The notes under the pieces: model-generated
Database searches by the model: none
Seen by the model: the letters and a program-made list of their open reading frames with translations, nothing else
Told to the model about the DNA's origin: nothing
Translations under genes and position numbers: made by a program
DNA from: Selenihalanaerobacter shriftii
Lineage (GTDB): Bacteria > Bacillota > Halanaerobiia > Halobacteroidales > Acetohalobiaceae
Direction: 5' to 3'
Assembly: GCF_900167185.1 (NCBI RefSeq)
Contig: NZ_FUWM01000005.1
Location: 1-64,000 of the forward strand
Length of the DNA: 64,000 nt
Shown here: piece after piece, positions 1 through 7,846 of the stretch
Position numbering within the stretch: the stretch's first letter is position 1
Layout: every line of letters begins with the position of its first letter

Positions 1-288
<288 letters not shown>

Positions 289-341
289 TAGACAAAACAA
301 ATACAAATATCATTGTGCAGTTTTGAAAGTATAGTTTTTTC

Positions 342-370
342 TTGACAAGTTACTAAATAGATGGTATATT
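342..370 (+). promoter_or_regulatory. sigma-A promoter P1 in the 23S-5S spacer
   Basis: TTGACA at 342-347 and TATATT at 365-370 are separated by exactly 17 bases. It lies downstream of 23S and upstream of 5S, so it can start a separate 5S-tRNA transcript. It shares flanking sequence with the promoter at 483-511, as if the unit had been duplicated. Confidence 0.75.
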
Positions 371-482
371 ATTAAGTGTTGTAATAAAGTTTGTGATTAT
401 CTTTTGTTTTTGAAGAAGTCGTTTTGTTTAACAAGAAATCTTTTTACTAAGTAAGAAAGTTCTTATTAAGTAAGAAAACTTC

Positions 483-511
483 TTGACAAACATTATAAAA
501 GATGTTATATT
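483..511 (+). promoter_or_regulatory. sigma-A promoter P2 in the 23S-5S spacer
   Basis: TTGACA at 483-488 and TATATT at 506-511 are separated by 17 bases, about 45 bases before 5S rRNA. With P1 it forms a tandem pair, a common layout for stable RNA operons. Confidence 0.78.
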
Positions 512-555
512 ATTAGATGTTGCTGATAAATTTTAGATAATAAAAGTAAATAAAT

Positions 556-674
556 TTTCGGTGGTAATTGCGGAGGGGTAACACCTGTTCCCATTTCGAA
601 CACAGCAGTTAAGTCCTCCAGCGCTGATGGTATTGCAAGGGTAGCCTTGTGAGAGAGTAGGTCACTGCCGGAAC
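556..674 (+). rRNA. rrf: 5S ribosomal RNA
   Basis: The conserved 5S core is present (ACACCTGTTCCCATTTCGAA near 581-600, then AGTTAAG, then GTGAGAGAGTAGG). The ends can pair through CGGTGG and CTGCCGG. Length is about 118 bases. It is followed directly by the tRNA cluster. Confidence 0.93.
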
Positions 675-691
675 TTTAATATTTAATATAT

Positions 692-767
692 TCCCCGATA
701 GCTCAGTTGGTAGAGCAGATGGCTGTTAACCATCGAGCCGTAGGTTCGAGTCCTACTCGGGGAGCCA
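692..767 (+). tRNA. tRNA-Asn (GTT)
   Basis: 76-base cloverleaf with encoded CCA. Anticodon stem GATGG/CCATC holds loop CTGTTAA, so the anticodon is GTT. First tRNA after 5S. Confidence 0.97.
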
Positions 768-777
768 TTTAATGAAT

Positions 778-853
778 GTCCCCATCGTCTAGTGGCCTAG
801 GATACCAGGTTTTCATCCTGGCGGCAGGGGTTCGAATCCCCTTGGGGATGCCA
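778..853 (+). tRNA. tRNA-Glu (TTC)
   Basis: 76 bases with encoded CCA. Anticodon stem CCAGG/CCTGG holds loop TTTTCAT, so the anticodon is TTC. The acceptor stem has a terminal G-T pair. A partial copy of its 3' end is found about 55 bases downstream. Confidence 0.97.
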
Positions 854-896
854 TAATAGTATGCAGGTTATTCACGAAAGGTTTTGTTTTCTAAAA

Positions 897-920
897 CCTG
901 TAGGGATGCCACTTTTAATA
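897..920 (+). repeat. partial copy of the tRNA-Glu 3' end
   Basis: TAGGGATGCCA at 901-911 repeats the last bases of tRNA-Glu (TTGGGGATGCCA, 842-853) with one change, and a nearby AATAGT follows both copies. A small hairpin (AGGTTTT/AAAACCT, about 879-899) precedes it. There is no complete cloverleaf, so it is a remnant and not a gene. Confidence 0.45.
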
Positions 921-954
921 GTTGACAGTTAACAGATTACAGTTGACAGTTAAA
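920..954 (+). repeat. short dispersed repeat
   Basis: Two tandem-like copies of AGTTGACAGTTAA stand at 920-932 and 941-953, between tRNA-Glu and tRNA-Val. Related low-complexity sequence appears near 1250-1275, 31526-31552 and 41765-41825. Confidence 0.5.
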
Positions 955-985
955 ACATTAAGAACAGACACTGCAAACTGAATAT

Positions 986-1061
986 GGGCGAATAGCTCAG
1001 TTGGGAGAGCACCTGCCTTACAAGCAGGGGGTCACAGGTTCAAGTCCTGTTTCGCCCACCA
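986..1061 (+). tRNA. tRNA-Val (TAC)
   Basis: 76 bases with encoded CCA. Acceptor GGGCGAA pairs with TTCGCCC. Anticodon stem CCTGC/GCAGG holds CTTACAA, giving TAC. Confidence 0.97.
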
Positions 1062-1068
1062 TTTATGT

Positions 1069-1146
1069 GGGGATGTAGTAGAGCTGGTCCACAACACCGG
1101 CCTGTCACGCCGGAGGTCGCGGGTTCAAATCCCGTCATCCCCGCCA
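1069..1146 (+). tRNA. tRNA-Asp (GTC)
   Basis: 78 bases with encoded CCA. Acceptor GGGGATG pairs with CATCCCC. Anticodon stem CCGGC/GCCGG holds CTGTCAC, giving GTC. The D-arm is a longer variant with GAGCTGGTCC. Confidence 0.95.
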
Positions 1147-1283
1147 TCAAACAATCACTCAGCCTAGAAAACAAGGCTGACTGTCAGAGTTATGTTTACT
1201 AATAAAGTGTGATAGCTGAAATTCTTGATTTGATAGCATTAGTATATTACTGACACTGATAACTGACATTGTAAACTTTATGT

Positions 1284-1359
1284 GCTGACGTAGCTCAGTT
1301 GGGAGAGCAGCTGACTTGTAATCAGCAGGTCATCGGTTCAAGTCCGATCGTCAGCTCCA
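1284..1359 (+). tRNA. tRNA-Thr (TGT)
   Basis: 76 bases with encoded CCA. Anticodon stem GCTGA/TCAGC holds CTTGTAA, giving TGT. The 137-base gap before it (1147-1283) holds only a small hairpin and AT-rich repeat-like sequence. Confidence 0.97.
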
Positions 1360-1369
1360 TTTACAATAT

Positions 1370-1445
1370 GGGCCATTAGCTCAGCTGGCAGAGCACCTGA
1401 CTTTTAATCAGGGTGTCGGAGGTTCGACTCCTCCATGGCTCACCA
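1370..1445 (+). tRNA. tRNA-Lys (TTT)
   Basis: 76 bases with encoded CCA. Anticodon stem CCTGA/TCAGG holds CTTTTAA, giving TTT. Confidence 0.97.
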
Positions 1446-1458
1446 TTAATATTATTAA

Positions 1459-1535
<77 letters not shown>

Positions 1536-1540
1536 GATAT

Positions 1541-1616
1541 GGCGAGATAGCTCAGTCGGTAGAGCAGTGGATTGAAAATCCTCGTGTCCCCGGTTCGAAT
1601 CCGGGTCTTGCCACCA
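1541..1616 (+). tRNA. tRNA-Phe (GAA)
   Basis: 76 bases with encoded CCA. Loop TTGAAAA gives anticodon GAA. It starts 5 bases after the initiator tRNA. Confidence 0.96.
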
Positions 1617-1624
1617 TTTTTTAT

Positions 1625-1710
1625 GCGAAGGTGGTGGAACTGGCAGACACGCTAGATTTAGGATCTAGTGGGTTTATCCCGTGCGGGTTCGACTCCCGCC
1701 CTTCGCACCA
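1625..1710 (+). tRNA. tRNA-Leu (TAG)
   Basis: 86-base class II tRNA with a long variable arm and encoded CCA. Anticodon stem CTAGA/TCTAG holds TTTAGGA, giving TAG. Confidence 0.97.
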
Positions 1711-1725
1711 TTTATATTTTATCAT

Positions 1726-1802
1726 GCGGGAATAGCTCAGTTGGCTAGAGCACCAGCCTTCCAAGCTGGGTGTCGTCGGTTCGAGTCCGATTTCCCGCTC
1801 CA
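1726..1802 (+). tRNA. tRNA-Gly (TCC)
   Basis: 77 bases with encoded CCA. Anticodon stem CCAGC/GCTGG holds CTTCCAA, giving TCC. Confidence 0.97.
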
Positions 1803-1810
1803 TTTTATTT

Positions 1811-1887
1811 GCGCCTGTAGCTCAGGTGGATAGAGCAATGGACTTCTAATCCATGAGTCGGGGGTTCGAATCCTCCCAGGCGCGCCA
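1811..1887 (+). tRNA. tRNA-Arg (TCT)
   Basis: 77 bases with encoded CCA. Anticodon stem ATGGA/TCCAT holds CTTCTAA, giving TCT. Confidence 0.97.
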
Positions 1888-1905
1888 TTTTTCATAACAG
1901 AATAT

Positions 1906-1983
1906 GGTGGGTGTAGCTCAGTTGGTTAGAGCGCAGGATTGTGGCTCCTGAGGCCGTGGGTTCAAATCCCATCACTCACCCCA
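1906..1983 (+). tRNA. tRNA-His (GTG)
   Basis: Anticodon loop TTGTGGC gives GTG. The extra 5' G (G-1 at 1906) faces C73 at 1980, the identity mark of tRNA-His. CCA is encoded. Last tRNA before the terminator. Confidence 0.97.
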
Positions 1984-2015
1984 TAAATTTGAAATTAATT
2001 TTCTTTTATAGATAG

Positions 2016-2050
2016 GCCTTTAACACTTTTAAGTGTTAAAGGCTTTTTTT
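2016..2050 (+). terminator. terminator of the 5S-tRNA operon
   Basis: A 13-bp perfect stem (GCCTTTAACACTT/AAGTGTTAAAGGC) with a very short loop is followed by seven T residues. It separates the stable RNA operon from the two-component genes. Confidence 0.92.
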
Positions 2051-2216
2051 ATTATTAAATTTCATTATTTATTCATATTGATTGTATATAATTAAATTAT
2101 GATGAAAAATTTCTAATAAAATTAGAGAGTGATACTTAATTTTGGTATAATTACAGTATAGTATATAGATTCAATGGCATATATGATTAGTAGATAAATA
2201 TCTGGGGGGATTAATA

Positions 2217-2924
2217 ATGAGTAAACCAAAAATTCTAGTTGTTGATGATGAAGAGAAGATTACCAAAGTAGTAAAATCATATTTACAACAAAAAGGGTAT
2301 GAGGTCTTAGTTGCTTATGATGGTAAAGAAGCACTAGAAATTACTAATAATGAAGAATTAGACTTAGTAGTGCTTGATTTAATGTTACCTAAATTATCAG
2401 GAGAAGAAGTTTGTAAAAGGATTAGATCTAAATCTGACCTACCTATTTTAATGTTAACGGCTAAAACTACTGAAGATGACAGAATTAATGGTCTGAACAT
2501 AGGTGCAGATGATTATCTAATAAAACCATTTAGCCCTCGTGAATTAGTTGCTAGAGCTAGAGCTATTTTAAGACGTACCAGTGATAGAAAAGAGTCAACA
2601 GCAGAAATTTTAAGTTTTAAGAGTGGAAATGATAAATTAGTTATTGATACGTTAAAACATGTTGTTAAATTTAATGGTGAATCTGTTGATGTAACAGCTA
2701 CTGAATTTAAATTATTAAAGATTTTAGTTCAGAATCCTGGTCAAGTATACTCACGTTCACAGTTGACTCAATTAGTTCAAGGGTATAATTACGATGGTTA
2801 TGATCGAACTATAGATGCTCATGTTAAGAATTTAAGACGGAAATTAGATATTACGTCTGATCAATATATTAAGACTGTCTATGGAGTTGGTTATAAATTT
2901 GAGGTGCTGGAAGATGAGGGTTAA
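2217..2924 (+). CDS. OmpR/PhoB-family response regulator
   Basis: 235-residue two-domain regulator. The receiver domain (about 5-118) shows the acidic pair D10-D11, the phosphoacceptor D54 in the segment VVLDLMLPK, and the conserved Thr and Lys positions (LTAKT, IKPF). The C-terminal winged helix (about 135-230) is the PhoB type that binds tandem DNA repeats. The ATG follows a GGGGGGA ribosome binding site. It overlaps the kinase gene by 11 bases, so the two are translationally coupled and should be partners. Family is certain; the target genes cannot be read from the sequence. Confidence 0.95.
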   Translation: MSKPKILVVDDEEKITKVVKSYLQQKGYEVLVAYDGKEALEITNNEELDLVVLDLMLPKLSGEEVCKRIRSKSDLPILMLTAKTTEDDRINGLNIGADDYLIKPFSPRELVARARAILRRTSDRKESTAEILSFKSGNDKLVIDTLKHVVKFNGESVDVTATEFKLLKILVQNPGQVYSRSQLTQLVQGYNYDGYDRTIDAHVKNLRRKLDITSDQYIKTVYGVGYKFEVLEDEG

Positions 2925-4347
2925 ATTATATGTAAAATTAGCCGCAGTTTTTTTAATTGTAACTCTTTCAACAATTGTTCTAGTTGGAGGAATTATTAAT
3001 ATTGCACTTAATAATAGATTTAAAGATTACGTTATGAATAATGAAGAAATTAAAAATCAAAGAATTATTGATTCTTTAGAAAGCATTTATAGGCGACAAG
3101 GAAATTGGAACAATGTTGAAAGTCAGTTAAGGCATTTAGAAATGATGACTGGGCGTAGAGTAGAAGTTACTAATAATGGTAGAGGTGTTTTTGATTCTAA
3201 AGAATGTAGACCGATGGGTATGATGGGTGAAGGTATGATGGGTGGAGGTATGATGAGAAATGATAGAAGAAGGCGAGGTAATAATCAGCGTCAATCACGT
3301 TTTGAACCTAATTCTGAATCAGAATCCTCTCGAACTGTCAAACTACCAGTTAAAGTCGACTCTAACGTAGTTGGATATGCTCACATTACTCCTTTAGAAC
3401 ATGAAGGTTTATGGAGTAAACAAGATATGTTGTTTAGAAAGACTATTAATCGTTCAATAATAATTGCTGGAGTCATAGCTGGATTAGTTGCTTTAGTAAT
3501 AAGTTTCTTTATTTCTAAGAGGATTACTAAACCTGTACGAGAGATGACTGAAGTTGCTCAAGCTATGGGAGAAGGAGATTTAAGCCAAAGAGTAGAAGTT
3601 ACTTCTAAGGATGAAATAGGAGTTTTAGGTGAACAAGTTAATCAACTGGCTACAAAGCTACAAAAATTAGAAATATTACGCAAGAAATTAACTGCTGATG
3701 TTGCGCATGAATTACGTACTCCATTAACTACTATTCAAAGTTATATTGAAGCATTTCAAGATGGAGTAATGTCAATTGATGAAGGTAATTTAAATTCTAT
3801 TCATGAAGAAGTATTAAGGTTAGTAGGTTTAGTAAGTGATCTACAAGAATTAGCCATAGCTGAAGGTGGAAAGCCTAATTTTAAAGCAGAATTAATTAAT
3901 CTTAAGAAATTTGTTCAAAGTCGAATTAATGGACTGTCAAAATTATTTACTGATAAAGATATTGATTTAAATTTAACTTTACCAAATGAAGATATTAAAT
4001 TGGAGTTCGATAAAAAGGCTTTAAATAAAATTATTCGGAATTTGATTTCTAATGCTTATAAGTATACTAATTCTGGTGGAAAAGTGTCGGTTAATTTAAA
4101 GAAGCAAGAAGATAAAGCTTTAATTACAGTTCGAGATACAGGAATTGGTATTTCTAAAGAGGAATTGCCTTATATTTTTGAAAGGTTTTATCGAGTTGAT
4201 GAATCAAGAACTAGGGAGACTGGTGGTACAGGGATTGGATTAGCTATAGTTAAAGAATTGATTGAATCTCAAAATGGTATAATTACTGTTGATAGTGAGC
4301 TTGGAGAAGGAACAGAATTTAAAGTCTGGCTGCCGATAAAAGAATGA
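2914..4347 (+). CDS. membrane sensor histidine kinase with Met-rich sensor loop
   Basis: 477-residue kinase. In order: membrane helix about 8-30, extracytoplasmic region to about 178, helix 181-200, HAMP about 201-255, dimerisation domain with phosphoacceptor H265 in AHELRTP, and an ATPase domain with NLISNAYKY, DTGIG and GGTGIGL boxes. I start at ATG 2914, not at an upstream ATG at 2881, because GAGGTG lies 7 bases before it. The sensor region holds a Met/Gly cluster at about 101-114 with eight Met residues in fourteen, followed by an Arg-rich run. Such Met clusters bind Cu(I) or Ag(I) in other proteins, so a soft-metal stimulus is possible but unproven. Confidence 0.93.
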   Translation: MRVKLYVKLAAVFLIVTLSTIVLVGGIINIALNNRFKDYVMNNEEIKNQRIIDSLESIYRRQGNWNNVESQLRHLEMMTGRRVEVTNNGRGVFDSKECRPMGMMGEGMMGGGMMRNDRRRRGNNQRQSRFEPNSESESSRTVKLPVKVDSNVVGYAHITPLEHEGLWSKQDMLFRKTINRSIIIAGVIAGLVALVISFFISKRITKPVREMTEVAQAMGEGDLSQRVEVTSKDEIGVLGEQVNQLATKLQKLEILRKKLTADVAHELRTPLTTIQSYIEAFQDGVMSIDEGNLNSIHEEVLRLVGLVSDLQELAIAEGGKPNFKAELINLKKFVQSRINGLSKLFTDKDIDLNLTLPNEDIKLEFDKKALNKIIRNLISNAYKYTNSGGKVSVNLKKQEDKALITVRDTGIGISKEELPYIFERFYRVDESRTRETGGTGIGLAIVKELIESQNGIITVDSELGEGTEFKVWLPIKE

Positions 4348-4439
4348 TAATTTTGTCTTTTTGCAGGGGATTTATTGACTTAGATAGAATAGTATGAAAG
4401 AAGAAGTAGTACTAATAAAATCTAGGTGGTGATTTATAA

Positions 4440-5195
4440 GTGAAACAGAAAAAGAGACGAGATTTGATTATAATTAGTTTAGTATTATCTATCATGTTAC
4501 TTTCTAGTGGCTTGCTTTGGGCTAGTGGTTCCAATGATAATTATCAAGCAGGATTGAAGGCTTTTAGAAAAGGTAATTATCAAGTAGCTGTACCTAAATT
4601 AGTAGCAGCTATTTCTGATAATCCAGACTTAATGTATCCTCATTATGTGTTAGGATTAACTTATTATCGATTAGAACAATATAAATTTGCTGAGACTCAG
4701 TTTAAAAAAGCACATCAGATTAATCCTGAGCATTATAGAGTAATGGTTAATTTAGGTAGGGCTTATTTAAAAAGAAATAAACTAGGACAAGCTATTGAAA
4801 TTACTAAAATGGCTATAAATGTTAAAAAAGAAGATGGTGATGCTTATAATGTACTTGGTCGAGCTTATATGAATCAAGGAAATTTACAAGAAGCTATCAA
4901 TAGTTTACAGCAAGCAGCTAAGTTAGATGATGAGAATTACTATATTTTAAATAATTTAGGATATGCTTATATTCAGACGGGAGAATATAAAAAAGCAATT
5001 CCTGTGTTAAAGGAAGCAACAAAATTAAGGCCAACAGTACCTTATTTATATAATAATTTAGGGATAGCCTATGAAAATACTGATAATTTAGACAAGGCAA
5101 CAGAAGCATATCAAAAGGCTTTAGATATTAATAATAACTATACTAAAGCTAGAACAAATCTAAAACGAGTCAAAAGATTACTGGAAGAAGATTAA
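4440..5195 (+). CDS. secreted or membrane-anchored TPR protein
   Basis: 251 residues. A basic N-terminus and hydrophobic helix (about 9-30, ending LLWASG) form a signal peptide or anchor. From about residue 35 to the end there are roughly six tetratricopeptide repeats with the usual G-Y-A-P spacing (for example NLGYAYIQTGEYKKAI). TPR arrays are protein-binding scaffolds, probably here in the periplasm. The start is GTG with TAGGTGGTG just upstream. It sits about 90 bases after the kinase gene and may be read with it. No catalytic motif is visible, and its partner is unknown. Confidence 0.85.
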   Translation: MKQKKRRDLIIISLVLSIMLLSSGLLWASGSNDNYQAGLKAFRKGNYQVAVPKLVAAISDNPDLMYPHYVLGLTYYRLEQYKFAETQFKKAHQINPEHYRVMVNLGRAYLKRNKLGQAIEITKMAINVKKEDGDAYNVLGRAYMNQGNLQEAINSLQQAAKLDDENYYILNNLGYAYIQTGEYKKAIPVLKEATKLRPTVPYLYNNLGIAYENTDNLDKATEAYQKALDINNNYTKARTNLKRVKRLLEED

Positions 5196-5204
5196 TTGTA
5201 GATA

Positions 5205-5231
5205 ACCCCTAACCTTAATAAAGTTAGGGGT
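5205..5231 (+). terminator. probable terminator after the TPR gene
   Basis: An inverted repeat ACCCCTAACCTT/AAGTTAGGGGT with one bulged base is followed by a weak T-rich tail. It ends the two-component/TPR unit. Confidence 0.7.
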
Positions 5232-5311
5232 ATTCTAATTTATAAGTATAGAGTTATTATTTAATACACATCCTATTAGTACTAACAAACTTTAAAGTAG
5301 GGTGTATAATC

Positions 5312-6292
5312 ATGACTACAGAATATTGTTTTTTGCTAGGAGCTGGAGCTTCTGTACCAGCTGGCATACCAACTATGAATCAACTATATGAGTTATTTTT
5401 AGAAATTTTAACTCAAGAGGAATTAGAATTCATAAATCAGTTAGAGACAGTGCTTGATAGACATAGAGATGATGAGAATTCATTTAATTTAGAATCTATA
5501 CTTAGAATTTTAAATTTAATTAATAGAGTAGATAAAGAACCAATTCAGTCTTTCTTTTGTGGTTTTAAGGATGGTATTGAAAATAATTTAGATTTAGTTG
5601 GACCAATGATTAAGAAATTAAAAGGGCTAATTAGAGAAGAATGTGTTACTAAAGAAAGAAATATAGAATATATATTACCTTTGATTAAGTTTATCCATGA
5701 AGCAGATGCTTTACAAATATTCACTTTAAATTATGATTTAATTATTGAGATTTTATGTGAACTATATAGGTTAAAATATACTGATGGATTTAATTTTACT
5801 TGGGAGCCTAAATTATTAGAAAATGATCGAAAATATGATTTAAGGTTATATAAGTTACATGGTTCAATTATTTGGCATCGAACTCAAGAGGGAAAGAGTT
5901 TAAAAATTCCTATCATTAATTATGAAGGAGAGTTGAAGTATTTTTTAGGTTCAGAACTATCTAATATGTTAGTCTATCCAGAAGAGAACAAACAAGAACC
6001 TTTTCAACGACTATTAAAGTATTTTGACCTGGAGTTATTAGAAAAGAGATTATTAATTAGTATAGGTTATAGTTTTTGTGATGCTTTAATTAGACAGCGG
6101 GTATTAGATGGACTTAAAGATAATCCCAAACTACATATTTACTTAATTTGTCCTAATGCACAGGAGATTTTAGAAAAGTATTTCAGTAATTATCGTCAAC
6201 GGGTTACTGTTTTTAATCAAGGTATCAAAGAAATGTTAACTGATGATTCATTATATTTTAAATTAAAAGAGTTTCTTAAGAGTAATAACTAG
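5312..6292 (+). CDS. stand-alone SIR2-like domain protein
   Basis: 326 residues, almost entirely one SIR2_2-type Rossmann domain. The N-terminal nucleotide loop LLGAGASVPAG is at 8-18. The paired active-site segments are FTLNYD (N140, D142) and KLHGS (H183), which in this family form the NAD+-cleaving site. There is no zinc-binding Cys set as in deacetylase sirtuins and no second effector domain. AGGGTG precedes the ATG. The family includes NADase effectors of phage defence systems, but this copy has no obvious partner gene next to it, so the role is open. It is flanked by unrelated metabolic genes. Confidence 0.85.
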   Translation: MTTEYCFLLGAGASVPAGIPTMNQLYELFLEILTQEELEFINQLETVLDRHRDDENSFNLESILRILNLINRVDKEPIQSFFCGFKDGIENNLDLVGPMIKKLKGLIREECVTKERNIEYILPLIKFIHEADALQIFTLNYDLIIEILCELYRLKYTDGFNFTWEPKLLENDRKYDLRLYKLHGSIIWHRTQEGKSLKIPIINYEGELKYFLGSELSNMLVYPEENKQEPFQRLLKYFDLELLEKRLLISIGYSFCDALIRQRVLDGLKDNPKLHIYLICPNAQEILEKYFSNYRQRVTVFNQGIKEMLTDDSLYFKLKEFLKSNN

Positions 6293-6347
6293 CGAAAAAG
6301 TGACTACTTTAGTAATTTTAACATTAGAATAGATAGGAGTGTAACAG

Positions 6348-6641
6348 ATGTCAGTAATAATTTGGTTTTTATTATTAGGTTTAACTATAGGTTATTTAGA
6401 AATAATTCCTGAAAGGTTTTCAAGTTTAACCGACAATTTAATTACTGGAGGTTTGATTCTATTACTATTCAGTATGGGAGTTGAAATAGGATTAAATGAT
6501 AAAGTAATAGCAAATTTAGATAAATTAGGTTTTCAAGCTATTGTTTTAGCTTTAGGAAGTATATTAGGTAGTTTAGGTTTAATTAAATTATTAGAGATGC
6601 TAGTAGGAAACTTTAGAAAGGAGCAGGAGAGAAGAGGATGA
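6348..6641 (+). CDS. LysO-type lysine exporter, N-terminal half-protein
   Basis: 97 residues with about three membrane helices, matching the N-terminal part of the lysine exporter LysO (DUF340), which is one chain of about 300 residues in enterobacteria. The stop overlaps the start of the next gene (ATGA at 6638-6641), so the two halves are translated together. Splitting of this transporter is seen in other Firmicutes, so this is probably not a mutation. The assignment comes from the hydrophobic pattern and pairing with the next gene. Confidence 0.7.
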   Translation: MSVIIWFLLLGLTIGYLEIIPERFSSLTDNLITGGLILLLFSMGVEIGLNDKVIANLDKLGFQAIVLALGSILGSLGLIKLLEMLVGNFRKEQERRG

Positions 6642-7234
6642 TTATAGCAATATTAATTTCAATAATTAGTGGCGTATTAGTTGGGAAATTTATTGTGGCA
6701 CCAGAAATGGCTAATAGTTTAGGTCAAGTTACTACTTATTTTTTAGCAATTTTACTATTAGGTATTGGAATAGATATTGGAAGAAATAAAGATGTGATTG
6801 CTAAAGTCAAGCAAATTGGTTGGAAAATCATTACGGTTCCTCTAATGGTTGCTGCAGGAAGTATATTAGGTGCTATTTTGAGTGGGTTGATCTTGCAATT
6901 ACCGTTTAATGAATCTAGTGCGATTGGAGCAGGATTTGGCTGGTATAGCTTGTCCGGGGTACTGATAACTAAGGCTTATGATGTACAAGTAGGGAGTTTA
7001 GCTTTTTTAACCAATGTTTTTCGGGAATTATTAGCAATTATATTAATTCCAATATTAGCTAAGACTGAAGGAAAGATTTCCTTGATTGCTCCTGGGGGAG
7101 CTACGACCATGGATACTACTTTACCTTTAATAGTTAAGAGTTCGAATTCAGAAATAGGAGTAATTGCATTTGTAAATGGTGTTATTTTATCTTCTTTAGT
7201 CCCCATATTGGTGCCTTTATTAATTAAATTATAA
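6638..7234 (+). CDS. lysO: LysO-family lysine exporter, C-terminal half-protein
   Basis: 198 residues with six or so membrane helices. The GAGFGWYSLSGVLI segment (about residues 97-110), the FLTNVFRELLAII segment and the APGGATTMDTTLP segment are typical of the LysO core. In E. coli the family exports lysine and toxic analogues such as thialysine. A 4-base overlap with the preceding half gene couples their synthesis. A terminator follows directly. The substrate is inferred from the family. Confidence 0.82.
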   Translation: MIIAILISIISGVLVGKFIVAPEMANSLGQVTTYFLAILLLGIGIDIGRNKDVIAKVKQIGWKIITVPLMVAAGSILGAILSGLILQLPFNESSAIGAGFGWYSLSGVLITKAYDVQVGSLAFLTNVFRELLAIILIPILAKTEGKISLIAPGGATTMDTTLPLIVKSSNSEIGVIAFVNGVILSSLVPILVPLLIKL

Positions 7235-7246
7235 CAATAAAAGATA

Positions 7247-7287
7247 AAACCGATCAATTCTTGTAATGAGGTTGATCGGTTTCTTTT
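7247..7287 (+). terminator. terminator of the lysO pair
   Basis: An 11-bp stem AAACCGATCAA/TTGATCGGTTT with a 14-base loop is followed by CTTTT. It also lies just beyond the end of the convergent small gene at 7314-7436. Confidence 0.8.
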
Positions 7288-7313
7288 AATTTAAAATAAA
7301 TTTAGGCGTAATT

Positions 7314-7436
7314 TTATTTATTTTTAAATAAGACTTTAATCCATCTAAGAAAAATAGGTAATTTAAATCCTCCACCCCAAGTCTTTAAATCATCATCTTC
7401 ATTCTTTGACCATGCAAAGAAAAAATCAATTTTCAT
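7314..7436 (-). CDS. 40-residue peptide of unknown function
   Basis: A short open frame on the - strand, ATG at 7436 and TAA at 7314-7316. A TAGGAGGGG ribosome binding site lies 6 bases before the ATG, one of the best in the window. The peptide has a hydrophobic start (IDFFFAWS), an acidic middle (KNEDDD), a TWGGG turn and a hydrophobic basic tail (LPIFLRWIKVLFKNK). There is no Cys. I do not recognise a family. It is the only protein gene on the - strand. The tail could associate with a membrane. Its reality rests on the ribosome binding site and the clean frame. Confidence 0.55.
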   Translation of the reverse strand: MKIDFFFAWSKNEDDDLKTWGGGFKLPIFLRWIKVLFKNK

Positions 7437-7771
7437 TTTTTCCCCTCCTATATGTTAACTTACTAATCATTGTATGTATAAAATTTAAAATAGTGAATAG
7501 ATAGCTATAATTAGTTTTAAAATAATATAAATTATTCTTTTATTGAATTATTATGTTAGATTTAATTTTTTTATTATATAAAAAGTTACTCTAAGTTAAA
7601 AAATATGGTTGATTCTATTGAGAAGATATTTTGATTTTGCTTTTAATTAAGAGTCGAATTATGTAAAACAATTACTTCATTTACTTTAAATAAGTTATAA
7701 CCTAGTTTATAACAATTTTTTTCAATAGTATTAAAGGATTTTTATTTTGAATGTAGAATAAATAAAGTACA
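7437..7771. other. AT-rich intergenic region, no gene seen
   Basis: Very AT-rich sequence between the divergent small gene and mraZ. I find no open frame with a ribosome binding site and no clear terminator. It must hold the promoter of the small gene and probably that of the dcw cluster, but no unambiguous -35/-10 pair stands out. Confidence 0.6.
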
Positions 7772-7815
7772 GTGGTAGATAGTGGGGAGATGTGGTGGTG
7801 TTAGGGAGAGTTAGT
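7772..7815 (+). promoter_or_regulatory. MraZ-box-like operator
   Basis: GTGG recurs at 7772, 7782 and 7792, exactly 10 bases apart, and weaker TAGG and TAGT copies continue at 7802 and 7812. MraZ proteins bind short G-rich direct repeats with a 10-bp period just before their own gene and repress the dcw operon. Position, period and base content all fit autoregulation of the mraZ operon. Confidence 0.7.
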
Positions 7816-7846
7816 GGTTAATTAATTATAGAAGTGGGGATTTATT

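Noticed and set aside
1621-1803. 60-codon open frame on the - strand across the tRNA genes
   Set aside because: It lies over tRNA-Leu and tRNA-Gly, and the frame is only the complement of tRNA sequence.
3205-3260. Short DNA tandem repeat of GGTATGATG type in the kinase gene
   Set aside because: It is explained by the in-frame Met/Gly codons of the sensor loop and is listed as a protein feature.
6348-7234. lysO broken by a frameshift
   Set aside because: The halves overlap by ATGA and both have intact starts; a split form of this transporter is regular in Firmicutes.
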